In this document: positions 1 to 12,507 of the stretch, piece by piece
How positions within the stretch are numbered: position 1 is the first letter of the stretch
Layout: every line of letters starts with the position of its first letter
NCBI RefSeq assembly: GCF_002443255.2
Contig: NW_019211457.1
Location: 20,223,497 to 20,287,496 of the forward strand
Source of the DNA: Varroa destructor
Lineage: Eukaryota > Arthropoda > Arachnida > Mesostigmata > Varroidae
DNA: 64,000 bases
Direction of reading: 5' to 3'
Program-made: the position numbers and the translations under genes
The notes under the pieces: generated by a model
What the model was told of the DNA's origin: nothing
Seen by the model: the letters and a program-made list of their open reading frames with translations, nothing else
The model's database searches: none

Positions 1-2737
1 GGTTATTTCTATTGTTGTTCGATTTGCTTTAGATATAGGAAACATATCTACCTGATCAAGTCTATTGGGGACTGCGAGTTAAAACCTTCTTTATATTAAA
101 CAAATAAAAACAATATATATTAACTATATTCATGGGGTGCCAGATTTTGAGAAAATTTACTCTGTGTTTCTAACAACAGAGTAAGTTATTTACAACTCGC
201 CGAGATATTTCGATCCGACAAATCGATGAATATATCACATATATGCGATCTAAAAACGGACGCATGAATGTATTCTAACTACTTAGACACAACACTTCCT
301 GATTGTTGCTTAAGTACTCTTTTCTGGTTTGTGTATATATTTTCCAGATCATCTCAGTAAGCTATTCAAAAAAATATAAATGAGTACCAGGACATGTACA
401 CTACTATTGACAGGAAAACAAAACCAAACACCGACGTCAAATTAATTGCACGAGGGCCACCATTGTTAGGACAGAACGGAAATTGAATTACGTTTTTGCG
501 CAGCAGACTGAGTTTGAAGCTATGGTCTGGCCTGTTTACTTACTTAGAAATTATGCACGTTTGTACCAGGCCGCCTTCCTTATTTTGATTGATACTATAA
601 CTAATTTGTTTATTTTATTACTGTTATTGCGTGTAAACTGTTCTTATTGACCTAGGATATCGCCGTATCCGGTACCGTTTACTAAAGTAATAATGAGAAT
701 AAGAATATTAATAAACAGTCATGTTGCAGCTTCGTCTCCGTCGCGGTAATTAAAGCAATCGCGCTGACTGCGTCGTTTTGTCTATTTTCGTTTTGGTCTA
801 TCGAATGTAGTATGTTCAGAAACATAACAATATGATGAATGAGCGGTCGAATATAGGTTCAATAAGGAGCAGACGCCTCCCATTCGTTGTTGTATATTAG
901 TTTATAATGAAGTAAAACGATTTGTAACTGGTATCCGTTGTGTGGCTAACGAGAGACAGACCATTAGAAGCGTCGAAAAGCAACAAGATCTGTCCTCCTT
1001 CGTTCTCATCCCGCTCCCTGTGAACGTCGATGTTGACGACGGGTGGTTAGAGAATATTTTGATGCTGCAATTGTTCGGAAGTGTAGCCGCAGCAAAGCGT
1101 CGATGCATCTGCGTCAAGTGCAAGGATAATAAAACGCAAGGCAGCAGAAAAACAGAATGAGCTCTTTCGCCGTCGATGTCAGCAACTACAGCGTCAGAGC
1201 TGCGGTAGCACCAATCGTGTCTACACCGGCTGCAGGGCACGCAGCTGATTGCGTCTGGGATGTCGTAGTCAGCTTTAGCGGGCAAGCAAGCACTCGGTCA
1301 CAAAACAATTGCTGTCTGTGATTTGTCTGCCTCTTTGACCTTCAGTCTGATTGTAGGCAAAATTGCCGTGACACCGTCATAGCTACAATAACAGGTGTAG
1401 CGTAGGAGGTTGGTTTAGAAGAGTAGGCGTAGCTATCGCCGTGACAGTTATAGGTGGCCACATCCTCGTAACGCTAATAATGCCACTAATTGTAAAACCA
1501 CTACCTGTGCTTTGTTGCTTTGATACTCACAGACTAAACGTAGCTTGATTCTTCCACGTTCTCTCTTCCTCATTTTCCTTCAATATGGAGAAGTCAGAAA
1601 AGAGGAGCAATTGTCACCCAAATAGCTGGACATTGTGGCTGTAGCTGGGCAACAGCTAAAAAGCTTAAAGGAGAGGTTATATTTCCGATAATTTGATCGA
1701 AACCAGATTAAACAACAGTTGACGGGAAGGTTAGCAGCTCGGCCGAGACGCAGTATTTGACTGTCGCATCGATAGTTATTGGCTGTTCACCGCGTTCGTT
1801 GGCAGTTAAAGTACAATATATTCTATATTTACTCTATTTAATTCGTCGTTGTAGTCTCTGCTAAATGACTGTGACAGCCAGAAATAACGGCCATGGGTTA
1901 TCGTTTTGTTTTTAGTGACAACTGCGTTGTAATCAACTTTTATCTGAGGATAGTGACATTGGCGAGTCGGCCTCCAATTCAGATATCGACAACTGGAACT
2001 TTTTGTCACTATGATGTACGTATATGCGTTCGGTAACGATGCCCCGTCGCTTGACGCATTACTTGATTAGTTTCATACAGCGAGGTAAATAAAAAATATT
2101 TACCTTACTCACCGAGGAAGTATTTGTAACATAAATGAAAGTAGACTTGTGGGATTTCGATTCAACTAAAAATACCAATGAATACAGATTTCTCCAACTT
2201 GAAAGCTATGCTTTTTTAAGGAAGAATGGGCATAAACTAGGTTCCTATTGATGCTATTTGCCGTAATGTCCGTTTTGCCCGAAAACACCTACCGATTAGA
2301 AAGTTATTACATGTAGTAGAAGCGAATCACTATTTTGTCTCATATGAAATAGAAAGTATTGCCAGCCTTGTTTGTAATATATATATAACTATATAGGATA
2401 GCGCTAACCTTCAAGCAACACAGACACTGGGTGCAGCCAAGTGTTCGTAAAATTGTTTTAGACTGACGTGAATGGAGCGGTTTATCCCTTTTCAAACTTT
2501 GTCGTTCGAGTCAGCTCTTGCCATTATTCAGCTGATCAAAAGACGGGTTTACCGCGTTTGAATATCTACCTACGTACTTAGTATCCGTAATATTTTTTAT
2601 TATTATTCTACTACTTTTCCCAGAGAGCAAACTAGCAAAACTAGTAGCAATAACAAATACAACGTAGGTATTCAGGTCGTCTTAATTATATCCAAAAATG
2701 AGTTATTTTTAGAGCTGTTTACTGTTTGCATTCGAAT
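1..2737. other. Anonymous AT-rich DNA
   Basis: No gene recognised. Overlapping frames on both strands around 902-1285 coincide with a locally GC-richer patch; their peptides show no family motif and lack paired splice sites. Confidence 0.6.
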
Positions 2738-3480
2738 CTTGTAGCAACATCAGCTGCTTCTGTTGTCGCTCTCGTTGTTGTTTTTATTCACTGGCTGGCG
2801 CCGTTGGGTCGTCGCTCGCCTCCCGTGAGTTGCCGTACGACGGCAACTACCACTGCTCCGTTGATCGATCGCTTAACGTTTTGAGTGGTTGACGTGATCG
2901 TCGAACCACAGAGCTAACGTGCGCACGTTTTGTTATTGTGAATGGTATTTCCTCACTCCTATTGTTTCCTTTGATACTGCTGTTATCGTTGCCCCTGTAA
3001 ATCACAGGCTTCTTGGACTGCATCAATTCTAGTTGAACTATATCAAGGAATCAGTGAGGAACTAGTGACATTGTCTCCCATCCCGCAAAGTTGTTACCCC
3101 GAAAAGGACCGTCGATTTGCGGAACCAGTGCCGATGTGGCATTGAACAGAGACGACTAAAAGTGACGACGGGTTAGCTGTCCTTCGGGATAATTAAAAGC
3201 GCATATGTTCAGAAACACAGACAAATCGATCTTTGTTTCGAGATTCTACACCGCTGACCATCGGCGCTCCTATCTACCTCTATGTAGCCATAATGCGGGG
3301 AAATCGAAAGGCAAATTACTTCTCCACTGCAACTCTGGCTCCTCCGTAGATGTCGGTGTTGTAATAGCATGTGTGTTGCTAAATTTGTTCATTAAATGTT
3401 AGCTGTTGTCGTTGTTTGCGGCTGCGTTATGGCGGGGCAGTGAAATACGTTGATGACAAGTTATAACAGCTGCAAGGAAA
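2738..3480 (+). other. GC-richer patch, possible untranslated leader or promoter region
   Basis: This stretch is visibly richer in G and C than its flanks. It contains a GTGAGT donor-like site at 2825 that follows a stop-free frame with no ATG. That would fit a non-coding first exon. No TATA box, initiator or downstream coding exon can be tied to it, so this is only a place to look for a transcription start. Confidence 0.15.
2828..2848. repeat. Perfect short inverted repeat
   Basis: Arms AGTTGCCGT and ACGGCAACT pair perfectly around a 3-base centre (ACG). The site overlaps the end of the donor-like GTGAGT and lies in the GC-richer patch. It could form a small RNA hairpin or be a dyad binding site; function unknown. 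Confidence 0.6.
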
Positions 3481-5703
3481 AAGAGCAGCGTTCTAAACAT
3501 TAGCGTAACCAGTATAATTTCATAAACCAACTCTGTGCTCTGAAAGCAGATCATTTCTCTGTAATTATTTCGCTAGGTACCTGATCACTTCTTGCCTTTA
3601 CGTTATTTGACCCATTCAGGAATAACGTTAGTTTCTGACCAGAGATTAACAATGATTAATGTTTTCTGTGGCTGAAGTTATATCGATACGGCAAAAATAG
3701 AACAAGTCTTTGATACCTTAAAATCAACCCAGAACGTCGACGGGTACTTGAAAATTAGTAAATCTGCGAACACATAATCTCGTTGAGTTTACGTCAGAGT
3801 AATTTAGCATGGAGAAGTACACATTTTCAGTAACAACGGTACCTCTATTTGAGAGCTTATTCAGTGCGATTCAAGTAATAATAATACGTTATTTCCTTTG
3901 AAGGAGAAAGCGTTCAAAAATTGATAGCTGATACTGAGCTATTAATTGTTTATATTTGAAGTAAGCAATATGTCAATCATATTTACTCCAATCATGCTGG
4001 TTCAGCTGACATAGATAACGATACAGTCGCTACGTTAAAGATTATTTTCTCGGGATCAAACAAGAAGGTGACTAAACCTTCTGGCAAGGTATCTTCTGTA
4101 TTTCTTTGAATCATATGACAGCACCTAGGCACTTAGTTTGCTGGAGACCAAGATTAGGATTGGCAAATATTTAAAAAACAAAGGTAGACTGTCACATGCA
4201 ATTCTAACAGATCTAACCTTGTTCAGGAAAACGATCAAGTGCCGATCAGTTTGCAAGGTGCACAACGAAGTCGAGTTATCTGTACTAAAACGAATGAATT
4301 ATGAAGATGAAGTGTAACAACGGAGTTTTAAGGCAGCTTTCTGCAGTTTACGTATGCTTTAAAATCAGCATTAATTAAACTGTACAGGTATCGATTTCTG
4401 AAGGATTGAATGTAAGCGGTAGCTAATTTCACTACGATATTACGCAAAAAATGTTTTATGTACACGGACGTTCAGTATAGCTGTCTAGAGCTGAGATCTG
4501 TATTGGCGAGAATGGATTTCGTTCAAATGATAATGAATTAAAAGTAACCAACAGTGAAGATGCCAAAAAATTGTTTGTGTCAACTCTCGTATAACATACC
4601 TATTGCAAAGCAACGAACGTTTAATCGCTATAAAGGCTGTAAAGGAAAAGATAGCTTAGCAATCTCTTATGACTTGTATATATGACGTCTGCTGCTAGAA
4701 CTCTGTTGGTTGAAGAGGTTAGTGCTTTACACAATTTGTGTGAATAAAAAAAGATAAATGGCTACACGTAGCATGTGCCCAATTGCATCACACATACTTG
4801 AGCCACACATATAATAGTTCTGATTGAAGTAAACTGTCATCGTTGTTTTTGTATTTGTTATTCAGGATCTTTAGTTATTATTCATGTGTGAATGAGTTCT
4901 TGAAATAACATTCTATTAGGTATGGCATAAGGACTTGCCTTCATTAGCAGTCTACCTGGAATGGGTTTTTATTAGACGTATGGCATTATGGCTTAATATC
5001 CTATTTTTTTTTTAATTATTTGTTTTTCCTTCGTGATTTATTTTTCTGCTTACTGATATTCGGTAATAATTTTTTGCCAACGTTATGATCTGAACTAACG
5101 TGGCAGTATGCTCCTTAGTTATGGTTACTACGGCAACATATTCAAGGAGCTGCACATTAGTTACCCAAACTACGCCGTGTTTTTTCAAATCAATTTATGT
5201 TGTGTTATTGTTGTCATTGATGTTGTCGCTTCACTTCTAGTCAGAAGACTGCAGGTAATAGGTGATTAATGTGATGATACATGACGTAACTGGCTCTACC
5301 GTTTCGATTCACGCTCTTCTGATTTCTTTATTAATGTGCTAATTTAATCAGTGTCTATTCCGTCGTAGGATCGGTTCCTGCCGAATCTTGTCAAAATAGA
5401 ATGGCATGTGTCTTTGATAAAGTCTTGAAGTTCGACACTAACTAACGAACAATCAATCGACAAGCCATTAATTCGTGAAACTATCATTTGTGATCGATAA
5501 CCCCTTCTCCTTAATAATTTTACATAGAAATGTATATAATGCCCGTATACATGCACATGCTCGCTATTTTTTCAAAGAGTGAAACATTGGCAAAAGGGTC
5601 AGAAATAAAAGCTCAGAACAGTCATCACACATGTTCCGTTTATAGGCAGTTCCTGAAAGCAATGATTTACGGCTTGATTGGCAATCATTCCGCTGCGAGT
5701 ACG
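3481..5703. other. Anonymous AT-rich DNA
   Basis: No gene, relic or repeat recognised. Minus and plus frames around 5344-5859 run through or beside the TA tract and look like chance frames. Confidence 0.6.
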
Positions 5704-5713
5704 AAAAAAAAAA

Positions 5714-5744
<31 letters not shown>

Positions 5745-5755
5745 TATGTATATTC
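5704..5755. repeat. A-run followed by (TA)n microsatellite
   Basis: Eleven A residues run into about 40 bases of TA repeats with G interruptions (TATATGTATA). The isoleucine/tyrosine-rich frames over it are repeat artefacts. Confidence 0.95.
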
Positions 5756-5949
5756 TGACGGCTGGATGCAGACGAATCTACAGAACTTCGAAATTGAGTA
5801 ACTTTTGAACTTATTGAACTACCATAATTATTTTTAATGTGTGAGAGGTATTCTAACACATTTTACACATTTTGCGGCCTGACGGCTTCTGAGCAGTTCC
5901 GTACCATTCGCATGCGCGTGTTCCCTGTTTATGGTAATTTAAGTAAATA

Positions 5950-6800
5950 ATATACTTACCTAATAGTTGCTTTTTTTCGGGCATGGGAAGCTTCGTAATT
6001 ACATGAATTTAGATTAGGGAAATAACCGGGGTGAAACGAACCTTAGATTCCGCATTGCACAATCCAGGAAATAATAGAGGCATAGAGACGAGGCCTGGCG
6101 TTGTCATCAAGTAACTAAATTACGTGCTTTTGATTGTTGTGCTTACGATATATGAGTCTCTTGAAGATCTGAGATATTGGGCTGCAAAAATTGTTCCATT
6201 GTCGAGTATCTCATACATACACGGGTGCCCCTAATGACCATTACAAGAACTAGCATAATCTTATCTCCAAACGCATTCGACACTGATTTTTCTTCAGAGC
6301 GATATAATTCTGTCGCCTGGTCCTTCTCCGGTTAGCTGTAGAGATTGAACCGAGTCTCGTCTAGGATGACAAAGCTCCAGGCGATTTTCCTCTTTATTGA
6401 AGTTCCGTGAATTGCTTATAAAATACGTGACATGCATTTTCAATTAGCCTGAGATCAATTTATGGAAGACCCGTTTTTGCTCAGTTTACGCGATTTCAGT
6501 ACTTGGGTTATAATGCAGGTTATAAGACGGTACGCACCTTAGCTGACAGAGTCGCTAAACTACAAGCTCTGCTTTCGTAAAAAACCCACTCGATTACCGC
6601 AATGCGTTTTTGTCCTTGAGCTCCCGACATCTGGTCACATCCACGCTCGCCTTCAACACTTCAATACGCGTCTCTGAAATGTCTGCACCATTCACGCATT
6701 ATGTTTTTGTTTAAAGCCTCTTTATCTAATGTCGCCACAAATCTTTGATGAATTTACGTAGTAAACGGCCTTCACGAAACAAAAACTTTACCATTGAAAA
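5950..6800 (-). pseudogene. Decayed Tc1/mariner-type transposase
   Basis: Reading the minus strand across frameshifts gives the blocks of a DDE transposase in the right order. A possible start lies at 6794. A helix-turn-helix-like block (REWCRHFRDAY) is read near 6650-6690. The first catalytic block WSFVILDETRFNLYS is at 6379-6335, matching the Tc1 pattern FSDE.RFNL. The second block LDDNARPRLY begins at 6111, matching QQDNARPHTA, and is followed about 24 residues on by PGYFPNLN, the counterpart of PAYSPDLNP. The position expected for the third acidic residue of the DD34E triad reads Asn. In-frame stops follow NLYS and CGI, and at least two frame changes are needed. This is a dead copy; terminal inverted repeats were not found. 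The family call is firm; Tc1 versus mariner subfamily is not. Confidence 0.82.
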
Positions 6801-9800
6801 TTGATTTTCGAAGTTAAGAGAGGTTTTTTTTTGTTCCGAATTCACATGTTTTGGAGTTAATCGTTTTTACTTACACATTTTTAGAAAGCTAAAGTGTTTA
6901 CCAACCGAGTTTCGTCTGGTAGCGGCGTATAGTTCAGAAATTATTCAATTATGAGGCCAACAAGGTTCGTTTCTTACACCCTAACATATGCAGTGTAAAA
7001 GTGTGAGAATATAACCAAATGTATATGTTTAGATCCACATGCAGTTTCTCAGTGCACTCAGTACAACCGGACATATGTTTGTACTAATGGCACCTACATG
7101 TGGTGAAAATAATGATGATGACTGGGCTGTGCTTTTTGATGCATTGAGTGAAGGAGCAAGAAAACGTAAGGGCGAGAGGGATAAACAAACGTATCGAGGG
7201 TAAGTTCGGTGAACGTTGATGACAACATTTACCGTAGCAAACTAGCGCATACACAGTAACATACACAGGGTAATATACGCAGCAAGAGCCTGCCGCACAT
7301 CGACCTACTTCGGCCAGCCTATTCCTGTCAGTATATGAAAATCAACTGGTTGACAGACAGAGCTAAGGGCTGAACCAAACGCAAAAAAAATATTTGCAAT
7401 AACAATGCAGGCCAATGGTCACTGTCCGTCGAGCACCTTCTACCAGACTTTGAAGATCCCCCTAAGTTCCATCTGTTCTGACTTAACTGAAAAAAAAAAA
7501 TGATAACATACTGGGCATATATGGGTGCTGGTAAAATAAGCTGGCCGATCGACATTTGTTAGAGGTCATTGGAGCTATTACATTCTGGTTAACGCAGGTG
7601 AAAAAAACAATAAATTACTTTCCGCATTATTTTACACCAGAACTACTGAACGTTGTTCTCCTACATATTAGTACAATTTGCTGGGCAGGAACCTTTATTT
7701 GAAAGATTGTTTCTGAAATGTACTCATTTATAGTAAACATACTTGAAGAATTGCCATTTTTGCAAATATACAAAGTAATTGATATCAGTCGTACGTGAAA
7801 ACGATCTTTCGGAAGTGCACGAGTGCAAAAAAGTACATTTATTTTTATCGTTGGTATTTGTCTGGAAGGTCTTATATGTAATAGATATGGAAATATTCAG
7901 AGTGATAGGAGCCTAAAAAGGTCGGCCACTTTTATTGGTGAGTTAATCTGGTTAATATAACGACACCTATTCTTAGCATTTGTGTTCAAATATGTTATCT
8001 TTTTGTCAGATCTTCGACGCCAATATTCCAACTAAATTTCATTCAAGCTATTTATGAAAAAAATCGGTTGGATTTGAGAGGTTCCTTATGGCCTACAAGC
8101 AAACATAATGTTTTTAGTAGAGTTACTGCAATTAGTTAAGTCTGTAGCGGCTTAGAACACCTCGTAACATCTTATGTTTTCATGCAATGTTGACAATACA
8201 ACTTTCAAGGGAAACGCGTACCTATGTAATGTTCACAGAAGGAAGGCTATTTAGCACCCTTAACGGAGCGGTGCTAATTTTACTCGTCAACACAGGGTCT
8301 TTGTTGTGAAGTAGAAATCGCCTACATTTTTCGAATGTTTGGAGGGAGCTTCTTATAAGGCATATAAAAAGTCTGTTCTCCCAAGCCAAGCGCAGATAGC
8401 TTATTTATATGTATACACCTAAAATTAGGCTCTTTCTAGCTGTGGAAAATGTAAAACTATTAGACCCGCTGTTGCTTTGGCTAGGTTTTTCTAAACGAAG
8501 CGTCACATTTACGAAGAAAGCGATCTTTGAGGACTTTAAGGCATGTCTTGTACAACTTTGCAGCAGTTGTACCCAGTATTAAATGGTAAAATAAGCTGAG
8601 ACATTTTTATTTAGTATAGAGGGACTAATGATCCTTGAGATATTAACACCATCACTTATGCGCGACCTCTTTTGGTTAGAACCCAGTCTCCGACTTTGCG
8701 AAACCTGTGAAAAGACACTGTTATTTACATTAAGCGGCCTGAAACATTTAATAAGATTTTTTTAACTTTGTCTTTATTCGAGTATATGATGGCTAAGTAA
8801 TTTTTTAAAAAAAAATTATGTATTTTTTTAGATATTTCCTAAGGTCAGTCAGTTTACCAAGAAACGTGCATCAAAACCATTATATATTGAGCGTCGACTA
8901 TCGATTATGTTAACCGAAACAATTAAAAAAAATAAAAATCTCAAAAGAATAATTACATTTATCTCATTTTGTGGGAAAAAAAAATGGGAACATTGTTAGG
9001 AAACGAATTGGTTTATAGCTTGGTAAAGTAACGAAAAAGGTTTTTCAAACAGGATGTCTAGAGATTTTCAGTTGTGACAATAGATTATCTGACGCTGAAA
9101 GCACCAAGGCGACGGAATCGGCGTTTAGTACTTGCGGAAGATGAGCAATCAATGCTGTTAAAGTGTTCCGTGCACAACTCTACAGCATTTAAAACAAGGA
9201 ACGATGCTTGGATATTTATCTGAAAGGCTTGATCGAGCACTGTGTCCCAGAGGCTAACCAGATCAGAGATGATCATTGATATATATAATAATTAAAGGCA
9301 ATAAGCATACATTACATATTTATGCGTCATGCTCTGTACGTGCCTAGCAGATGCTGAACTATTTTAGACCTATCTTGAATTAACATGAAGTTATTCCACT
9401 TTCTAAAACGCTGCTACGTTCAGCAACTGGTTCCATTTTTTAGCATCTTTGACTTTTCGACGGTACAGCATTTTCTCAATGTGTTTTTTTCAAAGTGATA
9501 ATTATATGATACCGAGGGGTCAACAACAAAAAGAACGATATTTTAGTGTTTAATATCGTTATACGTATAATTGATCAACTTACATCGTAGTGATCCTTTA
9601 AGTTAAGTAAATTGGAATGTTTGAAATTGAAACGATGTCAGCACTTCTAGTGATGCCGTCAGTGTAGAAACTCTTCATCACCACCATGGACGCTAAAATG
9701 CGTTAAAACTTACTTTGGCTGTAAGAAGAGGTAAGGGCTGATTGGTGTGCTAACACGTTCCATCGATTCTGTAATTGTGATAAGTCGGAGAGTATAGCCT

Positions 9801-10202
9801 AAAGGGACTGACCTCACATAACGTAGGTAATTCTCGTTTTCTTGGATGTATAATTGCGACTATATGTTTTTAGATTACATTTAGCGTTTCTTATTGGTTT
9901 GGCATCCGTGAACTCGGTAGTGGGAATACCGCTACAAAACACTTGTTGCTCTTTGTAACGGAAAAACTATAGCTTATTATAAGAAGTATCATTATATCAA
10001 TAAAACAGAAAGCAACGTGACGAACTCAAAGACTATACATAGACCGATCTGGGACCCCGACAGCTAGCGGTATACTTATGTTGCGTAGTCGATAGTGAAA
10101 TCTAAGTTCAAGTCGATAAACCAGATACGCTCCGATTGTTGAGCTAATCCTTAGGCCTCACTTGCGTGCAGTCATATAAGCACTAGAAAAGTCTCTACTT
10201 AC
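6801..10202. other. Anonymous AT-rich DNA
   Basis: No gene recognised. Short minus frames at 7084-7266, 7328-7555 and 9085-9276 have no recognisable domain. A strong pyrimidine tract plus AG on the minus strand near 9720 is followed within five bases by a GTAAGT, too close to bound an exon. Confidence 0.55.
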
Positions 10203-10301
10203 CTAGCTCCTGCTTTTAGAAGCCTTATTGTCTGTTGGCAATTGTTGTATCCGTTGACGTACATACCAGTTGCTAATATAAAGCTTAACATAAGAGGTGC
10301 T
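10203..10301 (-). CDS. Possible 99-base internal exon (ankyrin-like peptide, tentative)
   Basis: On the minus strand a 99-base stop-free stretch lies between an AG acceptor and a consensus donor (CTAG, then GTAAGTAG). It starts and ends in the same phase, so it could be added or skipped without shifting frame. The peptide starts APLML and ends TIRLLKAGA. The opening resembles TPLHLA and the end resembles VxLLLxxGA of ankyrin repeats, but the spacing is about nine residues longer than usual, so the likeness is weak. The acceptor's pyrimidine tract is mediocre; a T-rich alternative acceptor lies inside the exon just before CAACTGG. No neighbouring exon was found. Chance is a serious alternative. 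Confidence 0.2.
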   Translation of the reverse strand, partial: STSYVKLYISNWYVRQRIQQLPTDNKASKSRS

Positions 10302-12476
10302 CTACAGCGACAGTGGTCGTGGTGCTATACACACATATCTTTGCTTTCTATATCAATCTCTATATCCCTACTAGGTACGTAATATTCCAACCATCGATCG
10401 ATGCAGAAAATGGACAGATTTCGTAGACACAATGGCAATCCTAGAGTGGACGATACGATGTGAAATAGAAGACAAACGAACGATGTGGGACAGCCGCGAT
10501 CGGATAGGGGCAGTGGGCGTTGTGAATGATGTAAGCATCGCAATGGTGGAACAGTATTAGCACTTGGATACGGAATTGTTTGTTTGGACATTCGTACGTA
10601 CGGAAATTTAGAGAATGGTTGAAACGTTATTCATTAATTGTACAGCTCGTACGTGATTTCTCCGTTCACGCGTTAGTACGTGTTGTAAATATAGACAACA
10701 ACATTGGCCTATCAACCATTGCGGCGTTACTGATTGATTAATGGGCTAGCGGAAGCGTTTATGGGTTGGCTCCAAGTAGGCGAGCACATACGTAGGTGCG
10801 CGGCTATTTGGAGTTCACTGGGAGTATTCTCCGAGTAGAGGCTAGTCGCTGCAGTGTTTGTGTTGTGGTTTCTGGTACGGATCGAGCGTAACGCAAGAAC
10901 CGGATTGTGTCTATGGCCTTGTAATCCTCATATCGAGCAAGCTTTCATCCGGAAGTGCATTCTAGTAGTCGGTTCGAAAACATAGTACCTGGAAAAATTA
11001 CCTACTGCTTTAGTGTAACCATGCTCACTTCTATTCTATTGTGCTTCGTCGCATCGTATCGATTTGTGTTGTGAAGGTTGTTTGGACATGTCAGCATGTT
11101 TTATCGTTACTGTTTTCCAAATCTCAAGGCGATTGACTATTTAGAGCGGCGAAAGCGACGCTGCTAGCTATGTTTGTTATAAGTAATAGAACTCTAAAAC
11201 AAAGGAAACACAAAGTAGACGTAGCCAAGCAGCGGTACGAACAACACACACCTCTGCCGTTTCCTTTGCCGCCATCTTTACCCCTTTTTCCCTTTAACAA
11301 TTTCATACTTTGAGATTCTAAATATTGTACCTTAGTGGAGCCAGCTAGATAAAAGGTTTTTCAATATGAGGCCTACTTGACGAAGTTAAGCGCGATCGTC
11401 TGCGAATTAGTCTCTGAGCCGGATGGTCTGTAAATAGTGTATATTTAACATTAGTATGTATGACGAGGTAATATGCTGCTAAAAGGAAAACTTTTTGTAT
11501 TGTATGTATGCGATCTACCAGGTCTTTGAGATTGTTTGAATTAAGAGGCGGACATAGTATGTTGTGTTCCTGTATGAAGGTTTTGCTCACCCCCCAGGGA
11601 AGTGATATTTCTAGGAGTTTCGTTCGCGTTTCGTCTGATTCCCTTCCGACCCTATGAATAGACATACACGCGGTAAATCAGCTTTAGAGGATTTCCCGTA
11701 TGGGAACCAAGTTTGTTCTTATTTTTTTTGCTTTAGGCCAAACTTCTTATTACACTATGCATTATGATGCAAAGGCTTCCGATGAAGCTTATATGATTAT
11801 AGTTACATGTAACACCCAATTTTACTAAGCATTGTACGGCCACACAGAAGAGAAAATGTGTACGCGGTGACAAAAAGCACCGGTGCAGTCTGCTTATAGT
11901 AATAATAAAGTTTGTTTCGTTAAAGAGACAAAAAGCAGATGTAAAATGTTGCTAGCACGCACATTTCCTGTACACGAAGTAACTTCCATCCATTGAGCCA
12001 TGTCCTTAGTACGCGTCGCCATTAAGTCTGTTAAGCCGTACGATTTGAATGAGAATAAAGGTTACGGATAGTAATTTGCGTAAATTTGAACCTGCCACGT
12101 GGACTCCCGTGAACGTAATGACAAATAAAACTATGGTAAGGATGAATGAATGAGTTGTTTCCAATTGGCACGTGAAGTGCTGTCTTAATTACGAAGGGGT
12201 ACACGGTGCGGGAACACACCGTATATGTCTACTGTTATTATTTATCATTTATGGTATAAACTAAGGATGTTGTTCCACAATTGTGCTATTTGTACAGATA
12301 ATTGCCTATGTGGGAAGTTTCTAGTAATAAAAATAGTACTTTTCTTTAAATCTGTTTTAGTAAATACAGACAGGCGAAGTTAAATAGAAACTAAAATAAA
12401 TTATACAAAAAGGAAGACGGAGCAAACAGAATTGTAGTGTATATTCAGTAAAGTATGAATGTTAGTATGAAAGGTC
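10302..12476. other. Anonymous DNA
   Basis: Minus frames at 10325-10591, 11124-11306, 11345-11665 and 12031-12219 show no recognisable domain or convincing paired splice sites. Nothing else seen. Confidence 0.55.
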
Positions 12477-12507
12477 GGTGGGGGAGGAGGAAGAGGAGGG
12501 GAGGGGG
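12477..12507 (+). other. G-rich purine tract, possible G-quadruplex
   Basis: Runs of 5, 2, 2, 2, 4 and 5 G residues are separated by single or double A, in a strongly AT-rich setting. The strand asymmetry would allow a quadruplex or triplex. No gene is placed next to it. Confidence 0.6.

Noticed and set aside
5944..5970. Consensus splice donor on the minus strand (TAG then GTAAGTATA)
   Set aside because: It lies at the 3' end of the Tc1/mariner relic, whose protein blocks explain the open frame upstream.
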